DNA of 64,000 nucleotides from Gammaproteobacteria bacterium (GCA_028819565.1 JAPPLD010000027.1:99772-163771); one strand, 5' to 3'; positions 43,322-58,849 are shown, counted from the first letter of the stretch. A program made the numbers and translations. The notes: generated by a model from the letters alone, not told the origin.

Positions 43322-46102
43322 ATGGACAAGAGTTACGACCCCGAACGGATCGAAGCTTTCTGGCGGCAACGCTGGGAAGAAAGCGGTGCGTTTGCACCCG
43401 ATGCCGAGGGCGAGCCCTTCTGCATCATGATCCCGCCTCCGAACGTGACCGGGACCCTGCACATGGGTCACGCGTTTCAGGACACCCTGATGGACATCCT
43501 GACCCGTTGGCGGCGCATGCAGAGTCGTGCCGCCCTGTGGCAGCCAGGAACCGACCACGCCGGCATCGCCACACAGATGGTGGTCGAACGCAAACTGGAA
43601 CGCGAAGGCCGGACGCGCCGGGAACTGGGCCGGGACGCCTTCATCGAGGAAGTCTGGACCTGGAAGCGCGAATCCGGCGGCCACATTACCCGGCAGCTTC
43701 GCCGGATGGGCGCGTCGGTTGACTGGTCCCGCGAACGGTTCACCATGGACGAGGGCTTGTCCGAGGCGGTTCGCGAAGTGTTCGTGCAGCTGCACGAACA
43801 GGATCTGGTCTACCGCGGCAAGCGCCTGGTCAATTGGGATCCGGTGCTGCGCACCGCCCTGTCGGATCTCGAGGTGGTTGCTTCCGAGGAACAGGGATAC
43901 CTGTGGCACCTGCGCTACCCCATCGTCGATTCCGACGAAGCACTGGTGGTCGCCACCACCCGCCCGGAAACCATGCTGGGCGACACCGCGGTCGCGGTGC
44001 ATCCCGATGACCCCCGCTATCGGGAATGGATTGGGAAATCCGTCCGACTGCCGCTGGCCGGGCGCGACATCCCGATCTTGGCGGACGATTACGTCGATCC
44101 GGAGTTCGGTTCCGGCTGCGTGAAGATCACACCGGCGCACGACTTCAACGACTACCAGGTGGGACTGCGCCACGACCTGCCGCTGGTCAACATCTTCACC
44201 GACACCGCGCACCTCGGCGAGGGCGCGCCCGAAGCGTACCGGGGCCTGAGCCGGGAGCAGGCGCGCGAACAGATCCTGAATGACCTGGAGGCGCAGGGCC
44301 TGCTGGAACGTACCGAGGAACATGCCCTGACCATTCCCCGCGGCGACCGCAGCGGTGCCGTGGTCGAGCCCTATCTGACCGACCAGTGGTACGTCCGCGC
44401 TGGTCCGCTGGCCGAAAAAGCGCTGGCGGCAGTCCGCGATGGCCGCATCCGCTTCGTGCCGGAGAACTGGAGCAAGACTTACTACGACTGGATGGAAAAC
44501 ATCGAGGACTGGTGCATCAGCCGCCAGTTATGGTGGGGACACCGCATCCCTGCCTGGTATGACGCCGATGGCACACCTCACGTGGGGCGCGACGAGCAGG
44601 AGGTCCGGGAGAAGTACGGGATTCCAGCTGACGCGCCGCTGCGCCAGGACGAGGACGTGCTGGACACCTGGTTCTCCTCCGCGCTTTGGCCGTTCTCCAC
44701 GCTCGGCTGGCCCCGGAAGGGTGCAGCGCTGGAGCGCTTCTACCCCACCGATGTTCTGGTCACGGGTTTCGACATCATCTTCTTCTGGGTTGCGCGAATG
44801 ATCATGATGGGGCTGCACTTCATGGAGGATGTTCCATTCCGCGACGTCTACGTGCACGGCCTGGTGCGCGACGCCCACGGCCAGAAGATGTCGAAATCCA
44901 AGGGCAACACCATCGACCCGATCGACGTCATCGACGGCATCGACCTGGAAGCGCTGGTCAAGAAGCGCGTCGAGGACCTGATGGACCCGAAGCAGGCCGG
45001 TTCGATCGAGCGGGTGACCCGCCAGGAATTCCCGGACGGCTTCCAGGCGTGTGGAGCCGACGCACTGCGCTTCTGCTTCGCCACTCAGGCGACATTCGGG
45101 CGCGACGTGCGCTTCGAACTGCCGCGCGTGCTGGGCTACCGGAATTTCTGCAACAAGCTCTGGAACGCGGTACGCTTTGCGCTAATCCATGCCGAACGAC
45201 TGGATGGGTCAGAGCCTTCAGCCGAGGCCAGTCTGGTTGACCGCTGGATCACGGCTCGCGCGCAGGCGGTAACCCGGTCGGCAACCGAACACCTCGACGC
45301 CTATCGTTTCGACCTGGCCGCAAAAACCCTGTATGACTTTGTCTGGCACGACTTCTGCGACTGGTACCTGGAATTCACCAAGGCAACCCTGAACGAAGAG
45401 GCGCCGGAAGATGCCGTGCAATCCACCTTGCACACCCTTTACACAACGCTGGATGGAATTCTGCGCCTGCTGCATCCGTTCATGCCATTCATTACCGAGG
45501 AGTTGCACCAGCAATTGCCGCAGCGCCAAAACGATACGGACACGTTCCTGATGACTCATAGCTGGCCCGAAACGGAAGACAGCAAGGAGGACTCCGAAAC
45601 TCTGGAGACGATGCGCTGGCTTCAGGAATTCATCGGCGGGATTCGCCGAACCCGGGCCGAGATGGATATCGCTCCAGGCCGCCCGGTCCCGGTTCTCCTG
45701 GAGAACTGGACATCGCAGGATCAGCAGCGTTTCGAGGCCGCCGAAGCCTGGATCCGGAATCTCGCGCGGCCGGAATCGGTGCACTGGATGGAACCCGGTG
45801 AAACTGCTCCGGAAGCCGCCACGGTTTTAATCGGGGGCATGCGCTTGCTAATTCCGCTCGCCGGTCTCATCGACAGGGAGACTGAGTTGGCCAGGCTGGA
45901 CCGGGAATTGAAGAAGCTGGACGGTGCGCTCGGCGCGGTCCGCGGCAAGCTGGAAAACGAGAAATTCGTATCGCGGGCCCCCGAGGAAGTCGTACAGAAA
46001 GAGCGCGAGCGACTGGCGGAACTGGAGGCTACACAGGCACAGCTCGCGGAACAGCGCGAGCGGATTGCGCGTACAGGTTCCCAGAACCAAACAGCATCCT
46101 GA
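43322..46102 (+). CDS. valS: Valyl-tRNA synthetase
   Basis: [15 protein letters not shown]...[16 protein letters not shown]. Confidence 0.98.
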   Translation: MDKSYDPERIEAFWRQRWEESGAFAPDAEGEPFCIMIPPPNVTGTLHMGHAFQDTLMDILTRWRRMQSRAALWQPGTDHAGIATQMVVERKLEREGRTRRELGRDAFIEEVWTWKRESGGHITRQLRRMGASVDWSRERFTMDEGLSEAVREVFVQLHEQDLVYRGKRLVNWDPVLRTALSDLEVVASEEQGYLWHLRYPIVDSDEALVVATTRPETMLGDTAVAVHPDDPRYREWIGKSVRLPLAGRDIPILADDYVDPEFGSGCVKITPAHDFNDYQVGLRHDLPLVNIFTDTAHLGEGAPEAYRGLSREQAREQILNDLEAQGLLERTEEHALTIPRGDRSGAVVEPYLTDQWYVRAGPLAEKALAAVRDGRIRFVPENWSKTYYDWMENIEDWCISRQLWWGHRIPAWYDADGTPHVGRDEQEVREKYGIPADAPLRQDEDVLDTWFSSALWPFSTLGWPRKGAALERFYPTDVLVTGFDIIFFWVARMIMMGLHFMEDVPFRDVYVHGLVRDAHGQKMSKSKGNTIDPIDVIDGIDLEALVKKRVEDLMDPKQAGSIERVTRQEFPDGFQACGADALRFCFATQATFGRDVRFELPRVLGYRNFCNKLWNAVRFALIHAERLDGSEPSAEASLVDRWITARAQAVTRSATEHLDAYRFDLAAKTLYDFVWHDFCDWYLEFTKATLNEEAPEDAVQSTLHTLYTTLDGILRLLHPFMPFITEELHQQLPQRQNDTDTFLMTHSWPETEDSKEDSETLETMRWLQEFIGGIRRTRAEMDIAPGRPVPVLLENWTSQDQQRFEAAEAWIRNLARPESVHWMEPGETAPEAATVLIGGMRLLIPLAGLIDRETELARLDRELKKLDGALGAVRGKLENEKFVSRAPEEVVQKERERLAELEATQAQLAEQRERIARTGSQNQTAS

Positions 46103-46166
46103 GATGTCAAGAGGGATATAATGAAGAACTCCTGCAGGAAGCCACAATCTCCGGGTGGACCCCATG

Positions 46167-46418
46167 AACAAATCCAAAACAAAAAATTTCAATGCAGCCG
46201 CTGTCTATTCCTTTCCCGCCTCATTGGAAGCGGATGCTCTCATGCCACGGAGACTAGCCTTTTTTGACATTTTCTCCGAGATACATTCCTCACCTGAAGA
46301 TGTGGATTCGTCTAAGTTTCTTCATGGGCATGCGGGAAGGCTTGAGGACCGTCGCCAAATTCGCAAATATTTCAAAAAAGCGATTTCAGGCTTGGAAATG
46401 AGTAGGGCATGCACATAA
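46167..46418 (+). CDS. Small hypothetical protein
   Basis: Open frame MNKSKTKNFNAAAVYSFPASLEADALMPRRL...; TATAAT at 46117-46122 upstream; no domain. Confidence 0.35.
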   Translation, partial: NKSKTKNFNAAAVYSFPASLEADALMPRRLAFFDIFSEIHSSPEDVDSSKFLHGHAGRLEDRRQIRKYFKKAISGLEMSRACT

Positions 46419-46504
46419 TAATGCAACCAGTCCACCAGACTCGAATCTACCGGAATCAACAAAAGAAACTCCTGTGGAGCGACCAGACGGCCTGATGCCC
46501 TAGT

Positions 46505-46533
46505 TTGAATGCCGCTACTCTACCGCCTATAAT
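46505..46533 (+). promoter_or_regulatory. Sigma70-like promoter (TTGAAT - 17 bp - TATAAT) of the restriction-modification operon
   Basis: TTGAAT 46505-46510, TATAAT 46528-46533, 17-bp spacer, 29 bp upstream of the MTase ATG. Confidence 0.65.
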
Positions 46534-46562
46534 TAGTCTGCGGCATCGCCACGGGATATCAG

Positions 46563-47432
46563 ATGCCTGATAACGGCACTCTTTCAATATCGGACGATCC
46601 CGAAGGAATAGAGATTCTGACGGGCGACAGCCGACATTTGCTGCCTCAACTGGAAGAAGGCTCGGTGCAGTGCTGCATCACGTCTCCGCCGTATTGGGGA
46701 CTGCGCGATTACGATCACCCCGATCAGGTCGGGGCCGAAAATCTACCAGAGGAATACGTCAGAAATCTGGTGACAGTCTTCCGCCAAGTTCGACGGGCAT
46801 TGTCGGACGAGGGCATTTTCTGGCTCAATATCGGCGACGGATACGCTCGAAACGGAGGAACCGGACGCTGCGGACCTAACGCGCAGGTCGGCAACACCAA
46901 GAAACTTCTACAACACCGGAACTGCAGGGTTCCGGAATGCTGGGGGCTGCAGGACCGAAGCCTGATGGGGTTGCCTTGGCGCGTGGCGTTTGCGCTCCAG
47001 GAAGACGGGTGGCTGTTGAGGTCGAGAATCACCTGGATCAAGAAGGCACCCATGCCGGAAAGCGTCAAGAATCGCCCGTCCAATGCGACGGAAGACGTTT
47101 TCCTGTTCGCCAAAACGCCCCACTATTACTACGACAATCAAGCGGTCCGCGAGGAAACAGGCGCCAATCTCAGAAATTACTGGCTGCTCGGACCGGATCC
47201 CGAGAGTCGGAACCACCCCGCCATCTTTCCCCGGGAATTGGTCAGACGGTGCATGCTGCTGGGCAGCCGCCCCGGCGACTTGGTGCTGGATCCGTTCTCC
47301 GGGTCGGGGACGACAGGGGTGGTGGCGGCAGAATTGGGGCGACGAGCCATTCTGATCGAACTCAATCAGGACTACGCAGTCGATGCGAGGTCGCGCATCG
47401 ACCGTAATGCCCAGCAAGTGCTGGCGGTATGA
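46563..47432 (+). CDS. Site-specific DNA methyltransferase, beta-class (N4-C or N6-A type)
   Basis: Motif IV TSPPYWGLRDYDHPDQVG precedes motif I LDPFSGSGTTGVVAAELGR. Confidence 0.9.
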   Translation: MPDNGTLSISDDPEGIEILTGDSRHLLPQLEEGSVQCCITSPPYWGLRDYDHPDQVGAENLPEEYVRNLVTVFRQVRRALSDEGIFWLNIGDGYARNGGTGRCGPNAQVGNTKKLLQHRNCRVPECWGLQDRSLMGLPWRVAFALQEDGWLLRSRITWIKKAPMPESVKNRPSNATEDVFLFAKTPHYYYDNQAVREETGANLRNYWLLGPDPESRNHPAIFPRELVRRCMLLGSRPGDLVLDPFSGSGTTGVVAAELGRRAILIELNQDYAVDARSRIDRNAQQVLAV

Positions 47433-47442
47433 GAATGGCGAC

Positions 47443-48315
47443 ATGACAAGGACGCTGGCGGAATTGCGCTGCGACTACCATAGGAAAATAGAAGACCAAA
47501 TCTTCAGTTTGGTCATGGGCAACGGAGGGCCGTATCCAAATTTCGCCGATGGCGGCAGTCAGTCCAGCGTGCTCATCGCCAATGGCATTGCTGAAAGGCT
47601 GAAATTTAATCCGCAACCGCAGGCACCCAAAGTCACCGGGCAGACGGCCGGGTCGCTCTTCGAGCGAATCACATGCGAATTCGTGGAAGCCTCATTCGAG
47701 TCAATCCGGCACTTGCGGCCGGGAGAGTGGGCCTACATGACGGCTCAGACCAAAATACACAATTTCGCGCAATACCGGCACTTGGATGAACTGCAATCCA
47801 TGGTGCGCGGCAATTCAGCTCTGTCGTCTGCCCTCGGGCATGGATACCTTGTGACGCCGGACATCGTGGTGGCCCGCCACCCGGTCACGACGGATCAGGT
47901 CAATGCGCCTGGAAAATTCCTGGATGATTCCGAAGGGACATTGCTGACGCCTTTCCTGAGTAAGGATCAGACCGAGGTCGTTCCTTTTCTGCATGCCAGC
48001 ATCTCGTGTAAATGGACGATTCGAAGCGATCGCTCCCAAAATACGCGTACCGAAGCATTAAATCTGATGCGCAATCGAAAAGGTCGCCTGCCTCATATCG
48101 TGGCGGTAACAGCCGAACCCTTGCCCATGCGAATCGCCTCGTTGGCATTGGGCACCGGGGATCTAGACTGCGTCTACCATTTGGCGCTGGACGAGTTGCG
48201 AGAGACATGTGCCACGACCCCGCAATTGGTGGATCAGGCGGAGATACTGGAAACCATGGTGCAAGGCCAGCGCTTGCGCGACATTCGCGATCTCGCATTC
48301 GACCTTGCAGTGTAA
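47443..48315 (+). CDS. NgoMIV-family type II restriction endonuclease
   Basis: TPDIVVARHP...SISCKWTIRSDRSQNTRTEALNLMRNRKGRLPHIVAVTAEPLPMRIASLALGTGDLDCVYH; adjacent to MTase. Confidence 0.8.
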   Translation: MTRTLAELRCDYHRKIEDQIFSLVMGNGGPYPNFADGGSQSSVLIANGIAERLKFNPQPQAPKVTGQTAGSLFERITCEFVEASFESIRHLRPGEWAYMTAQTKIHNFAQYRHLDELQSMVRGNSALSSALGHGYLVTPDIVVARHPVTTDQVNAPGKFLDDSEGTLLTPFLSKDQTEVVPFLHASISCKWTIRSDRSQNTRTEALNLMRNRKGRLPHIVAVTAEPLPMRIASLALGTGDLDCVYHLALDELRETCATTPQLVDQAEILETMVQGQRLRDIRDLAFDLAV

Positions 48316-48401
48316 GCGAGAAATTCGCGGCACCCGTCCCTGAAGCGGTTGCGCAGAATAAATTCGAACGACTGGCGAGACTGAAGACCGGACGGGCGCG
48401 G

Positions 48402-49372
48402 TCAGGACCGCAGCAGCCGCTCCGCCAAATCCAGCGCATCCCCGACCCAGAAGATCTCTGGCCTTGGATTCACGACGTTCGGACGGCCCGCTTCCGGACG
48501 ACAGTCCAGAACGGACCGGACCCAGCGTTCGGGAATTCCATCGATCCCGCAGATGGCACCATAGAGCGCCCCGCAGATGGCTGCGTTGGTGTCCGTATCC
48601 CCGCCGTGCGAATCGTACCGACGATCGCCTCCTCGAAACTGGAGGCATGCAGAATCTGCCACAAAGCGTTCTGCAAGGCGACCAAGACCCAGCCTGTGTG
48701 GACGGCCTTCTCGTCCCAGGCATCTCGACGAGCTCGCCGGACGGTCTCCACCAGAGGCTCGGAACAGCCTGCTTCCGCCCAGCCCAGCATATGGCAGTAC
48801 AGGAGCCTCGCTTCTTCTCCTGTCATGATCGCACGCGACAATGCCACACAGTACAACTCGTTCGCTTCCTGGCGCACCCGATTGGTGTGCGTGATGCCGG
48901 CATCCTGCCGGACCCATTCAGCGACCTGTGTCGGCAACTGCCGGACCCCGAAAATCCCCAGCGGGCTGACCCGCATGAGCGCCCCGTTGGATTCACTCCC
49001 GTCATCCCGGCGGCCCGCCAGCGCAGAACCAATCGTATTGCCGCAGTCGAACGGCTCGGATTTAAACCAGGACCGGTATGCCCTCTCGACCGCTTGTGGG
49101 TCGAACCGGTCCTGTTCGACCAGCGACCGCGCCAGCATCAGGGCCATTTCGGAATCGTCGGTCAATTGCCCGGCAAGCGTATCGAAAGTCCCGCCATCCT
49201 GCATCTCGCGGACGCCGTCCGGGTACTGTTCGCGAATCTGCGCAGCATCCAAGAATTCGATCTGGCTGCCGAGCGCATCTCCGCAGAATTGTCCCAGCAG
49301 GCAACCTTGGGCGCGTGAAAGCCAGCCCGAATCACCCGGCCTGCGTTCCGGTTCCCGGAAAAGGCCCGTCAT
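48402..49372 (-). pseudogene. ADP-ribosylglycohydrolase (DraG-like), disrupted by a frameshift
   Basis: Frame 1: GCLLGQFCGDALGS...GQLTDDSEMALMLARSL up to FEEAIVGTIRT; the C-terminal GGDTDTNAAICGALYGAICGIDGIPE...ALDLAERLLRS continues in another frame. Confidence 0.85.
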
Positions 49373-49501
49373 GCTGAATTCCTTACCGCGCGCATCCTCC
49401 CACTCTTGCGAAAAGCCTGCAGCGGCAGGCGCAAGCGCCAACCCCTACTCAAAAGCGGAAACTGTGTCTTGGCTCAATTGCCAGGCAGGTTAATCCTTGC
49501 G

Positions 49502-51412
49502 TCAGACCAGCGTCAGCCCGAGGACGGCTTCCAGTTTCTCTCCGGTCTCCGACTTGCCGGTGCGGCTGTCGCCGACCAGCGCCACCGTCACGTCGACTTC
49601 CTTGGCGTCACCGCCGAGCCGTTCGCGTTTCTTCACCGCAATCTGCTTGACCATCTGGATCAGTTCGAGCGCCAGGCGCTCCGGCGCGACCTGCTCGATC
49701 TCCTCCCGGTTGGCGAAACCGCAGCGCGTGACGTCGTCGTCTTCGACGCCCTCGTACACCCCGGCCATCAGCTGGCTGTAGGCAACGCCAAGATACATCT
49801 CCTTGCGCTCCACCAGCGCCTCGACGTCCTTCATGAAGGAGGCCTCGGTCTCGCTGAACTGCTCGTACAAGTCGGGGTGCAGCACATCACCGTCGTTGCT
49901 CATCAGGGCCGGGAACGGATTGGCCCAGTAGCTGGATTCCTTCTTGCCCCGATGCGTCTGGGTACTGCCCGCGGCAACCCGTTCGCCCTTGCGGAAATGT
50001 TCAATGGCGTCGGGAATCGGAATATCCGTATCAATGCAGGACTCGCCCTCTTCCTTGATGTCGAAGTTGTTCAGGTACAGCAACACGTCCAGATTGCTGC
50101 CCAGCGCCACTTCGGACTCCTCGGCCACCGGCACGACCTGCCGCGCGTTCGAGCCCATGTGATTGTTGTAGCCGACCTCCCGACCCTCCATGGCCAGCTT
50201 CGCCTGCTCGCTGAAGCCGTCCAAGCAAGCAAAGGCGCCAATTTCGGTGCCATAGAAAATCGGCCGTCGGAAGGATGCCCCGTTGGCGCGTTCCAGCACG
50301 ACCCGGCCCATGTCGTCCGCCTTGATCAGCATTTCGGAAATGTACGGCTCGTTGCCCTCGAAACCTACGAGATAGCGGGTGCAACCGCAGTGCAGCGGAA
50401 CATCGCCGCAGCGGATCGAAAGCACGTTGTGCAGGGTCAGGATGGGTTTCTTGCAATAACCGAAGTACTTGTATTCGTCATGCTGCGGAACCAAGCCGAT
50501 CAACAACTGGTTGTCCTCATCCCAGTAGTAGCCGAGATCCTCGCCGAAGACCCCGTTCGGATCCCCGAAGAAGTACAGCCCGTCAGGGCGCGTCGCCGGG
50601 AAAGTCTGTTCGACATCGGCGAACGGGAACAGGTTCAGCAGGCCTGGCTCCATTTCGATGCAGCCGCGCGACTTGTGGATATACGCGATGATCAGCCAGC
50701 GTCCGACCCGCAACGGGACCGACACCCATTCTTCCGGGTTGAAATGCTCAAGGTGCAGCGGGTTGTGATCCAGTTGGAAGAACGGATAGGCGCGCCGGTT
50801 GGCTGGCGTGCGGTAGTCCACTCCCGTGCGGATGTCCGCCGCCATGGTCAGGGGCACATGGCACAGGATGCTGTAGGCGGCGGGGATGTTGCAGTAGTGA
50901 CCGGAGATCTCGCCAGCCGTCACGTTCGGCGAAGCATCCATGCCCGGCGTGCGGCGGACCCCGTAACCCAGCCCGACTTGCGACAGCAGCCGGCGGCGCG
51001 TCTCCAAGACCAAGTCGTTCAACTCGGCGGCCTTCTCCGTCACCTTGTCCTTGATCGTGCCCTGGCTTTCCGTACCGGAACTGACCACTTCGTTCTGCAG
51101 ACGCACAAGGCGCGAGTAACTCTTGTTCCGGAAGTGATGAAAACCGCCGTCCAGAAACTTGACGACCGAGCGCGCGTGTTCCAGTTCGTCAGGAGAAAAA
51201 TGGTTGGCGTCCAGAATCTTGGTGATGTCCCGCAACGTGATGTTGCGGATCATCTCTGCCCTGTGCTGGGCTTCGTCGCGATTCTTTTCGCGGCTCGTCA
51301 GGTCCGTGACGAACTCTTCTTTGTAGATCTTCAGGTAGCGGGCAAACGCGAGACTCCGGAGCAGTTGCTCCGGAGTATTGCACCCGTCTCTAATTTCGAG
51401 GACTCCCTCCAT
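49502..51412 (-). CDS. Uncharacterised protein with a C-terminal P-loop (GDSRTGKSETGEKLE), HprK/PEPCK-like motif
   Basis: 636-aa frame; Walker A-like VALVGDSRTGKSETGEKLEAVLGLTLV at the extreme C-terminus. Confidence 0.7.
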   Translation of the reverse strand: MEGVLEIRDGCNTPEQLLRSLAFARYLKIYKEEFVTDLTSREKNRDEAQHRAEMIRNITLRDITKILDANHFSPDELEHARSVVKFLDGGFHHFRNKSYSRLVRLQNEVVSSGTESQGTIKDKVTEKAAELNDLVLETRRRLLSQVGLGYGVRRTPGMDASPNVTAGEISGHYCNIPAAYSILCHVPLTMAADIRTGVDYRTPANRRAYPFFQLDHNPLHLEHFNPEEWVSVPLRVGRWLIIAYIHKSRGCIEMEPGLLNLFPFADVEQTFPATRPDGLYFFGDPNGVFGEDLGYYWDEDNQLLIGLVPQHDEYKYFGYCKKPILTLHNVLSIRCGDVPLHCGCTRYLVGFEGNEPYISEMLIKADDMGRVVLERANGASFRRPIFYGTEIGAFACLDGFSEQAKLAMEGREVGYNNHMGSNARQVVPVAEESEVALGSNLDVLLYLNNFDIKEEGESCIDTDIPIPDAIEHFRKGERVAAGSTQTHRGKKESSYWANPFPALMSNDGDVLHPDLYEQFSETEASFMKDVEALVERKEMYLGVAYSQLMAGVYEGVEDDDVTRCGFANREEIEQVAPERLALELIQMVKQIAVKKRERLGGDAKEVDVTVALVGDSRTGKSETGEKLEAVLGLTLV

Positions 51413-51536
51413 ACGATCAACCCCTAATTATGTTTGTTATTGGGGATAACTGAGGACTTATTCTACCGCATTCCTTGTATCTCCCAGGTCAATGTTTTAT
51501 AAGGACTTTTAACGCCGGAAGGCGGCTATTTTGCCG

Positions 51537-51542
51537 TATAAT
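51537..51542 (+). promoter_or_regulatory. -10 box (TATAAT) for the outer-membrane protein gene
   Basis: CCGTATAATGAGG 34 bp upstream of the likely ATG 51576. Confidence 0.4.
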
Positions 51543-51575
51543 GAGGATCCTTCTCTGTCGAAGAAACTGCCGAAA

Positions 51576-52541
51576 ATGCCACATTTGAGCCCCTTTCGTC
51601 CTTACTTTTTCACGCTCGGCATGACCCTCCTGACTGCCGCGCATGCCGACTTCTACGTCGGGGCGGACATCGGCCTGGCCGCCTCCCGCACGCTGGACTC
51701 CACGGTCTCCGGGCAAAGCAATCCGACGCGCTGCGACGTCCTGGTGTACAGCGACGCGACCCGTCCGTCTGGAGCAATCGGCAACGATCCTGCCTGCAGC
51801 GATGTCAGCCGCAAGGAAAAGTGGAGCTCGCGGTTCGACGCGGGCAGCGGCTTGGTCGCCGGCCTTCACGCCGGTTATATCCGCGACCAGTTCCGCTTCG
51901 AACTGGAGTTCATGCATGTCAAGCCCGGCTCGGCCAGCCACCCCGTCATCACCGCCTCGACGCACCCGGGCCTGGCCAGCAAGGATCGCGAGTGGAGCGA
52001 AACGGCACCACCTTATGAATGGATCTCGGACTTTCGCATCCGGCAATACTTCGCCAACGTGTTCTACGACTTTGCCACGGAATCCCGGTGGGTGCCCTAC
52101 GTGGGCGTCGGTGCCGGATGGGCGCGGGTGCGGATGCAATATGAACGCCGCCTCCTGCGCAAGACCGAGGACGAAGGCTACCTGAATGTGTCTCCTGATG
52201 TCCCGGAGGCCCAAGAAGGATATGGCTGGGATGACGGCTCGTGGCTCGAGTGGCGGACCAATGCGGCGGGCACTTTAAGTTCCATGGACACCGAACTGTC
52301 CGACACGCTGTTCGGGTTCCAGTTGCTGGCCGGCATCGACTACGCCCTGACCGACCGGACCTCCGTCGGCATCAAGGCACGCTGGGCCCAGTTCGACGAC
52401 TTCAAAGACGATGCGGCCTACGACCAAGTCCGCGACCACGCACCGGTGTACGTGGACGGAGTCACGCCTTTCGTGGACCAGGTCAAGATGGACAATATCG
52501 AGTATTGGGCGATTACGGTCGGTTTCAAACGCCGGTTCTGA
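51576..52541 (+). CDS. Outer-membrane beta-barrel protein
   Basis: Signal peptide (FFTLGMTLLTAAHADFYVGADIGLA), alternating beta pattern, terminal aromatic ...WAITVGFKRRF. Confidence 0.8.
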   Translation: MPHLSPFRPYFFTLGMTLLTAAHADFYVGADIGLAASRTLDSTVSGQSNPTRCDVLVYSDATRPSGAIGNDPACSDVSRKEKWSSRFDAGSGLVAGLHAGYIRDQFRFELEFMHVKPGSASHPVITASTHPGLASKDREWSETAPPYEWISDFRIRQYFANVFYDFATESRWVPYVGVGAGWARVRMQYERRLLRKTEDEGYLNVSPDVPEAQEGYGWDDGSWLEWRTNAAGTLSSMDTELSDTLFGFQLLAGIDYALTDRTSVGIKARWAQFDDFKDDAAYDQVRDHAPVYVDGVTPFVDQVKMDNIEYWAITVGFKRRF

Positions 52542-52597
52542 ACGACAGCAATCACTTCCACAGTGCAACTCCTGTATAGGAGGGCAACCGGTTGGAT

Positions 52598-54358
52598 TTA
52601 AGTCTTTCCTAAAAGCTGCTTAAGTTCTTTACGCAGACTGGCCAACTTTTCCTGTTCCGCATCATTCAGGGCCCCTTGTTCAACTTGTCGGATATGTAGC
52701 CGGCTGATCTGCTGCTTGACCAATTTCTCTCTGAACCGGCGCATACCTTCCATAAAGGTTTCGTGGGCCTCCTCCTCCTCTTGAACTCCAGACAACTCTA
52801 TGGGTCTCCAGCTCATCAAACTGCTTAGATGTTTTTCTGCATCTTGGCCATGAAACGACTCGATGATTCCGGGGGGAGTGATCTCGGGATTCTTTTTCGC
52901 CAGTTCCACGACCGCGGCGAACAGGCGAAACCCCGGTTCCGGAATGGCCCTCAACTCGTCCGGCGACGAAACCAGGCGGGCCAGCCCCGGGTATTCCAGC
53001 AGCAACCGGATCATTTTCCGGATCGTGGTCGGACGCCCCGACGGGGTCGGCTTGAGACGCCGGACTTCCGTCCGGCCTGAAGCCGCCGATTCCAAGCGCA
53101 ACTGGTCTTCCCTCAGTCCGGTCGTGTCGCACAGCTTCCGGATCATCAGGTCGCGGAAAACCGGGGCGCCCACTTTCTCAAGCAACGGTCTCGCTTTTGC
53201 GACCAGTGCCGATTTCCCGGATGCCGAATCCAGATTCAGGCCCTGCTCCAGGTGTGTGAAGAAATAATCCTCCAGCGGCACGGCCTCCCGGATGAATTCT
53301 TTCCAACCGGACGTGCCGTGGGCACGGATGTAACTGTCCGGATCCTCGCCTTCCTCCAGATGTGCAAAGCGAACCTCGTCGCCTTCGCGCAAAACCGGCA
53401 ACAGGTTCTCAAGGGCGCGCCAACCCGCCGCCCGGCCGGCCGGGTCCCCGTCGAAGCAGAACACGAACGTCCGGCAGAAACGCCCCATCTGCCGGATGTG
53501 GTCCTCGGTCGTGGCCGTGCCCAAAGTCGCGAGGGCGTTCCGGACTCCGGCCTGCGCCAAACTGACCACGTCCATGTACCCCTCCGTCAGGATCAGGTAG
53601 TTGACCTTGCCGCGGTGCTGCTGAAGCTCGTGCACGCCGTACAGGACCCGGCCCTTGTGGAACAGCGGGGTTTCCGGCGAGTTCATGTATTTGGGCCTGT
53701 CTTCGGAATCAATGACCCGTCCGCCGAATCCGAGCACCCGCCCGCGCGAGTCCCGGATCGGAAACATCAGGCGATTGCGGAACTTGTCGTAGACCCGGTT
53801 TTCCTTCTCCGACAACAGGCCCACCTTCAGCAGCAACTCCTTGGAGAACCGTGCCGACAGTTTCGACCCCAGGTTCTCGAAACCCGGCGGCGCATAGCCG
53901 ATCCGGTATTCCTCGCAAATCTGGTCCGAAAGGCCGCGCTCATGCGCATACGCCTGCGCCGACTTGGAGCGTGTCAGCTCTTTCTGATAGAACTGGCATG
54001 CCGTTTCCATGCATTCGTACAGGGGGTCGAGTTCCTGACGCGTCGCGACACTCCCACCGACATGCGGAACCTCCAGCCCCGTCTGCTTGGCCAGTTCCTC
54101 AACCGCGTCGGGAAACGAATACCGGTTATAGTCCATCAGGAACGTTATCGCGGTGCCGTGCGCGCCGCAGCCGAAGCAATGGTAGAAACCCTTGCGCGGG
54201 CTGACTGTGAACGAGGGCGTTTTTTCGTTGTGGAACGGACAGCAGGCCTTGAACTCCGCCCCGGCCTTCTTGAGCGGGACGTAGCGCCCGATCAGGTCGG
54301 CCAGATCGACTCGCGCCAGCAGTTGCTGGATGAATTCGGAAGGGATGCGCCCGGCCAT
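52598..54358 (-). CDS. dnaG: DNA primase
   Basis: CHC2 zinc finger CCPFHNEKTPSFTVSPRKGFYHCFGCGAHG; TOPRIM region ILTEGYMDVVSLAQAGVRNALATLGTATT. Confidence 0.98.
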   Translation of the reverse strand: MAGRIPSEFIQQLLARVDLADLIGRYVPLKKAGAEFKACCPFHNEKTPSFTVSPRKGFYHCFGCGAHGTAITFLMDYNRYSFPDAVEELAKQTGLEVPHVGGSVATRQELDPLYECMETACQFYQKELTRSKSAQAYAHERGLSDQICEEYRIGYAPPGFENLGSKLSARFSKELLLKVGLLSEKENRVYDKFRNRLMFPIRDSRGRVLGFGGRVIDSEDRPKYMNSPETPLFHKGRVLYGVHELQQHRGKVNYLILTEGYMDVVSLAQAGVRNALATLGTATTEDHIRQMGRFCRTFVFCFDGDPAGRAAGWRALENLLPVLREGDEVRFAHLEEGEDPDSYIRAHGTSGWKEFIREAVPLEDYFFTHLEQGLNLDSASGKSALVAKARPLLEKVGAPVFRDLMIRKLCDTTGLREDQLRLESAASGRTEVRRLKPTPSGRPTTIRKMIRLLLEYPGLARLVSSPDELRAIPEPGFRLFAAVVELAKKNPEITPPGIIESFHGQDAEKHLSSLMSWRPIELSGVQEEEEAHETFMEGMRRFREKLVKQQISRLHIRQVEQGALNDAEQEKLASLRKELKQLLGKT

Positions 54359-54388
54359 GGCGGAATGAGAACGGGGCCGGACCTAGAC

Positions 54389-58849
<4,461 letters not shown>

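Noticed and set aside
48012-49493. 493-aa plus-strand ORF
   Set aside because: Antisense to the DraG pseudogene; S/R/P-rich composition, no domain.
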